A stretch of DNA of 64,000 nucleotides from the NCBI GenBank assembly GCA_000310025.1, contig FN649727.1, forward strand, positions 6,295,028-6,359,027, written 5' to 3'. The DNA is from Ectocarpus siliculosus. Taxonomy: Eukaryota; Sar; Phaeophyceae; Ectocarpales; Ectocarpaceae. Under the pieces are notes generated by a model. It was not told the DNA's origin and made no database searches. It saw only the letters and a program-made list of their open reading frames with translations. Numbering within the stretch: position 1 is the first letter of the stretch; each line of letters starts with the position of its first letter. The position numbers and the translations under genes were made by a program. Of the stretch, positions 38,217-47,955 are shown one piece after another.

Positions 38217-41200
38217 CCCCACTGCGAGGCCCTGCTCCCGCTCCTGCTGCAATGCACAGCCCCAAGGCGCCGTTCACGGCCGCGAGTCGGCGAAGGAAGG
38301 ACAGGCCTGCAGCGTTGACAGCAGTTGGAGTTGAAGACGATGTCGCGGTGTCAAGACCGGTCTCGTCGCTGCTGTGCTGTTGATCCCACTCGATCACGAA
38401 CAGCTCCACACACGCCACGGCGGACGCGAGAAATCGGAGGATGGTGGGGGCCACTTGGAGCGTGGCTGCGTAAGCGCGTCGCTGCCCGGACCTCGCGGAG
38501 CCCGACGAAAGCAGCGCCTCGAGCTCCGCGATACGCTCCCGCAGGCCCAGAGCACCCTCGGCGCATGCCTTACACAGCGTGGCCATCATCTGTCTTTGGG
38601 GCAGAGGGGCGCACGTCATGACGTTGGTTGGAGGGGAAATCCGACCGTGATTGTCGTCTGGGAGAAAAACACCGCGGTCCTGCAAGCGACGGTGGTTGCG
38701 CTGGCCGAGGCATTCGTGGCCACAGCACAAGCCCGCGCCCGGACGCAGCTGCTGCTTGTTGTAGTGGGCGGCAAAGGCTGAAGCTCGGGTCGGCGCCTCT
38801 ACGCTCCGTTGATGCCGCTGGAATCGGCGAGCTAAGCTGGCACCGTGCTCTCTGAGAGCCTCGTCTACCCTGAGGAGGCTTGCAAACATTCCGCTTGTTG
38901 ACCCTTGCACGTTCTTCTTGTTCTGTAACTTTCCAGTGGCACCACATTTTGCGGGAGGCAGCCTGGCGTCGTGCTCGACTGCCTCGGGTGCACGGGGAGG
39001 TGGTGGCACAACCAACCTACTCGCAGTATCCGTAACTGTCAAAACCACCCTCCCTTCGGATGGTTGCGCGTCTTTTTTTTCTCCCTCTTCCTCCTCCTCC
39101 TCCTCCTCTACCACCTCCTCCTCCTCCTCCCTCCCCTGCACTTCCCAATTTATCTCTCCATCTTCCTCGCATGTCCGGCCATCACAGCGGCGGCCGTCCC
39201 CCGATATCTCCACTGACATGCGCGCAAGATCTCCCCCGTGACTTCCATGAAGAACCTCGACCGATATCGCGCGCCGCTCGAGGGCAAGAGCGAGCCCATC
39301 GAACTCATCACGAGAAGCCCTAAGGTCTACCTCGAGCAGCTCGTGCGGGTGGAATCTTGGCACCCACCCCGAACAGTGGGCCTCGCATTCGTCAAGAGCC
39401 TCGGCGAACGCGCGAGAGAAGCTGTTGCTACTGCCTACAGGCCCCACTCCCGCACTTTCTTCGCGATCCACCGTGTCCCTGCCAGCGTCGTATCTTCGAC
39501 AGAGAACGAGAAAGAGCGCAGCCGTAAGCTTAACCAGTTCAGGCGCGGTCTGAGAGCACGACGGAGAGGGAAGAAAAACGCGGGACACGTCGACCTCGCC
39601 GTGGGCTACCTTGCCACGGAGGTTGGGACCGGCACTCATCATGAAGAGGTCGAGCAGACACGCCGACATTCCGGGACCGAGGGCAGACAACAACAAGTTC
39701 GGTCGGTCGGGGCAACCGCTCATCTCTTGATCCAGCAGCAGCTGATGCCTCGCACGCTGACCGAACCCGTCCAGCGTCGAATAATACCGCTGCGCGTGGG
39801 CGAACATGTGCCCCGGAGAGTCATTCGCGCACGAGAACAGGACCCGAAGGCCGTGCTCCAGCACAGGCAACACCGCCACCAAGAAAAACGCGCTGCCGCC
39901 ACCGTTCCCTTCCTCCTCGTCGTCATCACCCTGTGCGTCGCGCTCACCTCCGAGTGCTCTCAGCGCAAGCATTGTCAACTTTTCCCGCCCCGGAAGCACG
40001 AACGCCGACCGCCTCACCAACGTCTTCAGTTCGTCTCGGTGCTGCGCGCTGAGCAGGTACTCAACCGCCGAGGCAAGAGCTCGCGGACATGCTAGGCGAT
40101 TGTCGAAAGAGTCCAGCTCCCACCAGGCTGTCGCCGAAGAGGAACGGTCTAGTTGGGGCGCCGTCTTTGGCAGCGTAGGCGGTGAAAGCAGGAGCTTCCG
40201 CGATGAGAGTTCTGGTTGTTCCCCAAAACGTGCAACATCCCCTGTCTCCCCCTCAGGCGATGAGTCGGCGGAGATGCTCAGGGTCACCACGAGGACAAGG
40301 GAGGCTAGCTCTCTTGGGAGCTCGCAAGGAGCCAGAAATCCGTGCCACTACGATGAAATTGTACGCACAATGAAAAAAATGGGGGAAGCAATCGTAATTA
40401 GTGCACACGCAAGGCTTGGCATGTTCCTCGACGAGCCCCACGAGTCAAAGGGAATGTTGCACCAAGTTAGTGTCACGGGACCGAGGACAATCGATTTCGA
40501 TTCTGGCTGAATTTGTTGACAAACTGAAAAACTGAAAAGATCAACCAGCAACCACGCACGAGATGTATCAGACCAACGAAATGTTGGGGGCGAAAAACTC
40601 CGTTTGTTATCTCGCAGACCGATGGTTGGGGATAGTCTCCACAAGCACATCATGCAAGAAAAAATATCACCAGTCGAAATCCAAGACCCAACAGTCCATA
40701 TGGCAGGCAATACTGGTTGGGCTTCAAGAGTCGTCCCCTCAAATGGTATGCCAGCAGAGAACGTCACGGAGCAGCCGCGTCCGTGCTGGCCCTCTCAGAC
40801 CTGCCGTTGAGGCTGGGCTACTGTATCGAAGGCCGCAGCTGCGGTCCGAAAAGTCCGCACATCTCGGTCAAACCATTCATATTCCATGCTGTACTCTCGC
40901 CGTGGTAGCCCTGTAATCTCGTGTAGTGCAGGTGTCTAGCGTATGTACTTCGTACCACTAGCTGCTTTGGACGACCCCCAGTTCAGGAGACTCGGGCTCG
41001 TGGCGGCGAGTAGAACAATGCCAAAGTAAATTTGGTTCGGTTCAAGATTTGCACACTTTGTGGATCTGGCCGGAGCGTTCGGTAGCGCAGCCCCAGCAGC
41101 AGATGGTGAAAACGTGCAAGTCGTCTCTTACCAACCTTGTACCGAATATCTTCAGAGAGAACCGCTCTTACACTTAAACGCCCGCTCACAGCCACCAACA

Positions 41201-42257
41201 CGCCCCGGTAAAATCATTTGCGTTTTTCAGGCTGTGGCATTTCGGGCAGCTGAACTTTCAGAGACAGAGAGAGAGAGAGAGAGAGAAACAGTCCGGTAGG
41301 GAACAGCCAAACCTAAGTTTCCAAACTACGCATACATATCGAACACCTCACCACGAGGTTCCGAACATTAAACCCCATTGGCAGGAGAAGAAGACGCAGA
41401 ATCGCCACAAGCTGCTCAGGGAGAGCCGCCTTGACTTCTGGGGTCGCAATCAGGTCCCGGAGTATCATTGCAGGCGCACCAAGCGACCCACCACGCCCAT
41501 CAATGCCCTCGGCGTCTTCTTTGCCTTCGAAACTCTCCTCATGAGCTAGCGTACTGTCGGAGCCGTGCTCTTCTCCCACGCTGCGATAGTTATTGTTGGT
41601 TTGGCTGGCTCCCTTGCGGTAGATGTCGTACAAGGCCCGCTCCAGGATTGTCAGGCAGACGCAGAGCGCCACGTAGACTTGCTCTTTGCTCGATTCCGCT
41701 CGGACGATGCGTTCGACCACGCCCGGCATCTGCAGTCGCTCATTTGTCACTTCTCGCGGTACCGGTGGCAGGGGGGATGATGTCGGCGCTGCAAGTTGCT
41801 CCAGCTGTCCTTGCCTTTGTTGCTGTTGTTGGTGTCGCTGCAGCGCCGCATGGCAAACCACGGCGAGACGCGCGCCATCGGCAAGAGCCTCGACACCACC
41901 ATCACCAGATGCAGATATCCGCACGCGCGACCACTCTACTCTCCCGCCCTCGCTGAAGAGTGATATGTCTTGCTCGCCTACGCTAGTTCTCCCTTCTGTT
42001 CGTCCTGCTGCTGCCGTCCGGTTGCCTTGTTGCCGTCCAGCGGCGTTCTCTACGAACCTTAGGCGGGCGAGCACCTCCGGCGAGAGGCAGCTGAGCGTGG
42101 GCGGTTTTCGGCCAGACTCAGCCTCTGAGGAGAAAGCAGCGATGGCGCTTTCTCGCCGGACAAACGAGCTGAGGCCGCGAAAGAAGGGACTAGAGGAAAC
42201 GAAGGCTGCTTCGAAGCTGCTGCCGTGCTGGCTGCCTTCGTCGTGACTACTGTCCAT
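38035..42257 (-). CDS. ERMARD: DUF4209 / ERMARD-like large protein, 2 exons, about 1072 aa
   Basis: Exons on the minus strand: 42257-41352 and 40347-38035. The donor is gtg|GTGAGG and the acceptor cgtag|TGGCAC, both phase 0. The junction creates NVRNLV-WHGFLAPCELPREL, which matches the RNxxxHG signature of the DUF4209 domain found in ERMARD (C6orf70) proteins, linked to ER-associated RNA degradation. Before it comes VALCVCLTILERALYDIYRK, and a second motif NLRGKVAHGEVDVSRVF lies near residue 546. Both fit the R-x4-H pattern of HEPN nucleases; that catalytic reading is inference. The protein is longer than the human one (about 680 aa). The excess includes a Glu-rich run (EEEEEVVEEEEEEEEGE), a run of about 15 Ser encoded by AGC repeats near the C-terminus, and a Gln run in exon 1. 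ATG 42257 is the first in frame after a TTG-started extension. Two very long exons are unusual beside its intron-dense neighbours. Confidence 0.75.
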
Positions 42258-43354
42258 GACGAAAGGACCACTCTGCCTGGACAAGTGCGGATGGTGGTGA
42301 CACGAACGTGTAGAAGGAGCAATTGTTTGTCAATCTACACAAACAAGGACGCCGCTCCAGTTTGGTTCACAACCACCAAACTCACGTACACGCACAAATC
42401 TGGGGTGCCGGGCACATAAACTCCCTTGTATCTTCAACCCGGGGTCATTCGGCTCTCACCTTACGCGAACGAAGTCGTGTGACAACAAGCTTGCATAGGA
42501 CTAAACAATAGTGTTGTAGTACGTACGCTTGCTGCAAGTCCTATGTAGTTGCAGCCTGACATCACCACAAGTTACACCTCCCGTAACAAAGTCAGCCTCA
42601 AGGAAGATTCATGGTTTCTTCCACAAAAACAAGATGCACGGCCGAAGCCTTGCGCAAGTGCACCCGACACCCACCCGACACCCGATCCCAAGAACGTTCG
42701 GGCGACGGTTCGTGGCTCACCGTCCCTGCAAAACAATCGACGGCCAATTGACAGATAGATCCAGCCCTCCCACGCCCAATCACGTGCCACAAGCAGACCC
42801 TTCTCCAGACTCTAGACTCCACTCCGGAGCTCAGGAGCAGGAGCAGGAGCAGGAGCAAGAGCAGGAGACGGACGTAGACCCTCCGCCGGACTGTCAAGTG
42901 CGGTGTGACGAACGCCTCTATGCGCGGGACTGTCAATTCGTACCCAAGCAGCAACCACAACCAGCGTTGCACCAGCTGCATCCCACTCGCGGTCTCTGCT
43001 CTGAGTCCGTGTTCCAATCGACACTTGACACTCGACACCGCGGCACCGCGAGACTTTCGGTTTGACTCTCAACTTTGCGCTGTCGATATTCGAATGCCCC
43101 AAAACATCAGAAGAGCACAAGGCTACTGCTGTATCATACCTCCGATCATCCTCCGATATATTCAACCGGGAAGTTTGTCCGGTAAGTTCAATTGTACTGC
43201 TCTCATTTGGATGGGGAGCTCAGGTACTTTCTGCTTCACTGGCACTGAAATGCGCATGCCCTGCAGCTGTGTGGCATGTCGCACTGATGTCGTACCCGAT
43301 TTACCCGAGATTCGTGAATGAACGATTCGTCGCGTCCTTTGTGTTTCTGAGCAG
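42258..43354. other. Divergent promoter region, ERMARD-like and PqqB-like genes
   Basis: About 1.1 kb between two divergent start codons, so it should carry both promoters. It contains a hexanucleotide-type (GAGCAG)n stretch at about 42831-42867. A long plus-strand open frame here (42529-43065) is low-complexity and Gln/Pro-rich, with no domain; it is better read as UTR or intergenic sequence. Confidence 0.5.
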
Positions 43355-46300
43355 ATGTCCGCGAAAGTCGTGCTACTGGGCTGTGCTCAAGATGCGGGAC
43401 TCCCGCAGGTGACGTGTTTTATTTTCCACCGGCGAAGCTACATGTCTGTAGCGACGAACAAGAGCAGTGCACCTACTACCACCTCGTCAAAATCATCCAT
43501 GTGCACTTCTCAAGGGGAAGGAGAAAAACACAGCAGCAGAACAACAGCCGAATATGTACCAACTCACCCTTCGGCTCTCGGTGTGTACTGGTATGTAATG
43601 TATCAATGCATGGTATCGACACGCATTGCATACAGATGGGATGCGGCTGCCACCAGTGCGAGTATGCTCGACGCAATCCTGAGTTCAAAGATGGGCTGGT
43701 TGTGTGCTTAGCCCTGGTGGATGAAACAGAGGGAAAGGTGAGTAGATTTCATCTTTTGGATGATACTCCGGGCAGAACGGTTTAGTGGGCTTTGATGCAA
43801 GTTTGATGGCGTAAGTTTACGAACGCTCGTGAGCGATTGGTGCACATCAGCTTGGACTCTCCGTACATGCTCGGGAATGGCGTGGGGGTGGAAAGGGGGT
43901 GGATGGGGATGGAATGGCCATACAGGTGAGACAACTCTTTCACCATGAAGTGGTAGATACTTGGCGCATCTTTCGCGTGTGAAGACAGATGATGAAGTGA
44001 CTGATTCCTGATTCGACCCCCAGGTGTTTCTCATCGATGCAACCCCAGATCTCCGCGAGCAACTTTGGTACATCCAGCACCCGAAACGAAAAGGTGTGAC
44101 GGTCGCTTCGTGTGCTCGGTCATCTTCACTTAGCGATTTGCTGCATATCGCTGTTTCTCGCTCTGGTGGCTTTTTTGGTTGACAACGACACCAGACCGTG
44201 GTACGGTAGCCTAGGGAGGGCACAACGCGCTGTGCTGGACTTGCTTTCGAATATGCGATGCGCAAGTGGTGGTGGTGTACCCACGCTTACTGGAACTTTC
44301 ATGGGTTTGTGGGTCAACTTGGCCGTCTAACGTTCACAGCAGGTGACAGTGGACGCCCGTTGGAGCTTGGGGGTATTCTTTTGACCCATGCACATATTGG
44401 GCACTACACTGGATTACTTCAACTCGGCAAAGAGGAAGCAGACATGAGGGGTGTGCCGGTGAGTGATTGTATGGGTAGCACCAAGCACTGCTAAACGTAC
44501 GAAGTTTGCGACTCCCACTGACCGCTTTTCTGCCAAATCTTCCGGCTACCTCAATCTCTGCACCAATCAGCTGTGGTCCCTTGAGGTTGTATGCATGACC
44601 CGATTTCCAACTCGTAATCACGGCCACAATCTACGTATGGTCGTGTGGGAGCAGGTTTTCTGCACCCCGAGCATGGCATCCTTTTTGCGCAGCAACCAGC
44701 CCTGGCGCCAGCTGACGGACCGAGGCAACATCACCATTCAGGAGTTGGACATCGACGCGACCGACAATTCCAAAGACGCGGTGCCGGTTCAGCTCACGCG
44801 TTCGCTGTCCGTTCTTCCCGTGCCTGTTCCCCACCGGGCGGAACTGTCCGATACGATAGCGTACGTGGTTTCGGTAGCATCGCGAGCTGTGGATGCCTCC
44901 GGTACGGCCGTTTCTCACACGTCAAAGCTGGATCTTGGACCCCCCGCAGAGGTCTCAAGTGGCGAAAACGATACAATGAAGCTCCTTTACTGCCCCGACA
45001 CGGATGGCTGGTGAGGGCTTGGGAATACTTATTGAACCAACTCCACGATGGATATCTTGAGTCATGCTACGGCACCACACGATGATTCTTCATGGGGTTG
45101 CCGTCTGCCATGTACACGATATTTTCCTTTACGCCAATTGCAACCCCGAGAGAGGGTAATTGGTCAGGCAGGGTGTGGCCTCTTGAGGATGCATAGTACA
45201 TTGGGGTTTAAGCTCACGTTAGACTTTTTAAGGGTACTGGTTTCAAGCATGTTGATTGCGCAGAGATAGCGTGCCAGGCTTATAGCCTGTAAACATGGTT
45301 CAAAGTGGTTGCGCGTCTACACTCTGCGGGTAGACTCACAGAGTGACTTTTACTCGTATGCTCGAAATAGACGGCGGTTGGATGTGGCCCTTGCGTGACC
45401 CAGGCAAATCTTTGTGGAACGTGGCAGCTGGGGACACTGGGGGTAAGCCACCCTCCGGGCATATCGGGAAGAAGCGCACATGGGACTAATGGACTAATGA
45501 CAAGTACAACAAAGCTCTTCATCTTAACTTTTAACGAGATACTCGAGTTGTCGCCGGGCGGCTAGTCGGAGAATGTTCACACATATTCGCTGATTCGATG
45601 GCTTTGACGCTTCTCCGAACACTGTTAGTTAGCACCGTCATACGTTTGCTGTTGCCGATGCACAGAGCGTTAGCAGCATGACTGACGCTTTATTCTGTAA
45701 CAGGTCGGACTGGAAACGGAACATCAGCAGCTGGTGCAACGAGGTAGACGTGGCGTTATTGGACGCGACGTTTCACGGCAAGGGGGAGCTGAAGGGCCGT
45801 GATATGAGCGAGGTAGTTGCAGTGTGATGCTTGTTTTTGCTGTGAGCCAACCCCCTTTCTTTTGGCATGCAGATTGTGCCTGCCTTTTGGGCGTGGTGGT
45901 GGTACAGCGTGTATGTAACCTGAGCCTGGTAAAATGGGAGGAACCCATGTACATTCTCTTGGAAAGCCCTCACTTTGCTTGCCAAACGGCAACTGCGACA
46001 GGGAAATTGGCGAGCTTCGTCCGTTTCGTCCGTTCCCGTGCAGGTGTCTCACCCCATCGCAACAGAGACCATGGCTCAACTGGCTGGCTGTAAGGCCGAA
46101 GTTGTCCTCATACATCTCAACCACACCAACCCGCTTCTCACGGCGGACTCGCCCGAGCGTGCCCAAGCGGTAGCAGCGGGTTACAAGGTGAGCTGGGGTA
46201 TTTAGCGTTACATCCCTGTGTGCGCTGCATCTGTTTTTGAGGACACAAGGACAGTCTCGCGGCGCCGTTTTGCCCTTGCTGTTTGAAAGCCCGTATCGTG

Positions 46301-46522
46301 TTGGCTAGGCGGTCCCAGCTGTGCGAAATCGATACACGGCATCCTTGTCTACTACCAGGTACTGTATTCTAGCGGGTGTCGCCCACTGTCTAGCTAGCCC
46401 GCATCATGATGTATCTTGCGCTTCCAAGTACGTCTCCCTGCCGGTAATTTAAAACTCAGGTGGGTTCGTTCGGCATGGAGTGGGCCCCAACCTTGGAGAC
46501 ACCCGCGGACAGCAGAGCTTAG
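43355..46522 (+). CDS. PqqB-like metallo-beta-lactamase-fold protein, 8 exons, 338 aa
   Basis: Exons: 43355-43408, 43636-43737, 44024-44093, 44340-44458, 44655-45010, 45704-45812, 46044-46187 and 46460-46522 (TAG). All are GT-AG and in phase. The protein follows the PqqB-related family along its length: VLLGCAQDAGLPQ, MGCGCHQCEYARRNPEF, FLIDATPDLREQL, ILLTHAHIGHYTGLLQLGKE, VFCTPSMASFL, LLYCPDTDGW, VDVALLDATFHGKGELKGRD, IHLNHTNPLL. The canonical HxHxDH metal motif is HAHIGH here (about 92-97), with Gly for Asp. Bacterial PqqB takes part in pyrroloquinoline-quinone synthesis, but no other pqq gene is visible and algae are not known to make PQQ, so the actual substrate is unknown. The CxC/CxxC-like cluster after exon 2 starts (CGCHQC) could be a second metal site. 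The start is the first in-frame ATG, although an upstream exon is possible because cag precedes it. Confidence 0.85.
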
Positions 46523-46783
46523 GGGATGTACAAACGACGCTTGGCCTTGGTTCTTGCGGTGCAAGTTTTTTGGACCAACCGATTACACGAAAGCACCCGG
46601 GCACATGATTATTCTCATAAAGACATGTCAAAATGAGTCCGTGTGTCAGCCACGGGCAAAAATCAGGTCCCCGCCGCCCCCGTCTGACGAGCAGGGACAA
46701 GCACAAGCACAATACGAGTGACCGTAAATATTCGTCAGGATACGGCTCGGCGTTAAGTTCGGCCTAATTCAATTATTTGCGTT

Positions 46784-47262
46784 CGTGATGGAACGCCAAC
46801 AAAACATGGTACTTAGGCGCTGGATCCAGACAGTAAAACGACCCTGAACATCCTTGTCAACACTTTGTTGCCCACACTGGCTCTCGTCGGCTCCGCGCGT
46901 ATCAGTCTCGTTTGGCTGCACGATTTCGTGCCTCACGTTACTGCCGTTCGTGACGCACGCCGACAAAACATGGTACTTTGATGGCGCTGGATCCAGATCC
47001 TTACCGCATCACCAGTAAAACGACCCTGAACATCCTTGCCAAGACTTTGTTGCCTATAGCGACTCTCGTCGGCTTCGCACGCAGTAGTCGCTTGGTTGTG
47101 CAATTTCGTGCCTCGCGTTTCTACCGTTGGTGACGCACGTCTACAAAACACGGTACTTTGATGGCTCTGGATCCAGATCCTTACGGCATCACCAGTAAAA
47201 CGACCCTGAACATCCTTCTCAAGACTTTGTTGCCTACAACGACTCTCGTCGGCTTCGCCCCT
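46784..47262 (+). repeat. Three-copy tandem repeat, unit 164-180 bp
   Basis: Three successive copies share aaaacatggtactttgatgg, ctggatccagatccttac, cagtaaaacgaccctgaaca, actttgttgcc, gactctcgtcggcttcgc and atttcgtgcctc. The landmark aaaacaYggtactt occurs at 46801, about 46966 and about 47146. Copies 2 and 3 are nearly identical and 180 bp apart; copy 1 is shorter and more diverged. No function is assigned. Confidence 0.85.
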
Positions 47263-47379
47263 TGAATCAATTTGTTTGCTTGCATGATTACATTCCCGAA
47301 AGTCCAGTACAGTGTTGTGCTCTTTCCAGGTTGATATCGTACAACCTGGCGCTGTCTACTCACACGATGATCCGCTGCT

Positions 47380-47620
47380 ACAGCTTCCTCATAGCCCATA
47401 CGCCAACAAAAGCAGGCATCCACCGAAGGTACCAGCACTTTAGTCCTACGATCTGTAGGGGCTTCCGGATCGCGTAACAAGTACGCCTGGAAGAACCATA
47501 CGCAGAGGCTCGTTCGCCTTGTTTCCAATCGCTGTCGATGTAACTTCGCAACACAACCAACCGCCATCCTCACGCTGCTGGGCCATTCCACACCAAATTC
47601 CTCCACGCATACCAGGCGTG
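47380..47620 (-). pseudogene. Possible decayed Ty1/copia RNase H remnant
   Basis: Minus-strand translation in shifting frames gives VVLRSYIDSDW, then LPGVLVTRSGSPYRS, then a segment with two acidic residues before AVAADH. This order resembles the copia RNase H region (YSDSDWA, GyvvtlaGgpIsWrS, SSTEAEY). Frames are broken by stops and shifts, there are no LTRs in view, and the match is short. It could be chance. Confidence 0.25.
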
Positions 47621-47955
47621 AGCGACGGAACGAAGGACATTTTAAAGGGTCTTAAGGGTTTGCTTATTTCGGGCAGGGTATTGGAAGTGCGACAGAATTC
47701 ACAGATGATCGGTCAGGTTATGGAAGTGTCACAGAACTCACAGAGGTGTTGGCAATATACGTGGGGAAAACCTCGGCTATTCTTGATGCACACCGAAACA
47801 CTTTCAGTCGCAAAGAGACCGACTGACACCATGTGCACGAGGCATAAAAAAAGCCACCAGCGGGGCGCGTTCCTCTCCAGCACGGGCCATGAAGAGAGCA
47901 TAGGGACATAGGGACGCTCCCGGACGGGCACCCTTGCAACTGCTGTTGGGCGTGC

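Larger units (their letters stand above)
46523..47955. other. Region between convergent PqqB-like and LACTB2-like genes
   Basis: Holds the 3' UTR of both genes plus a tandem repeat (46784-47262) and a possible decayed retroelement fragment (47380-47620), each listed separately. Nothing else is recognised. Confidence 0.5.

Noticed and set aside
39238-40510. Long plus-strand open frames opposite the ERMARD-like gene
   Set aside because: Antisense to a long GC-rich exon; no domain found.
42529-43065. 178-codon plus-strand open frame with (EQ)n
   Set aside because: It is kept open mainly by a GAGCAG repeat, lies in a divergent promoter region and matches no family.
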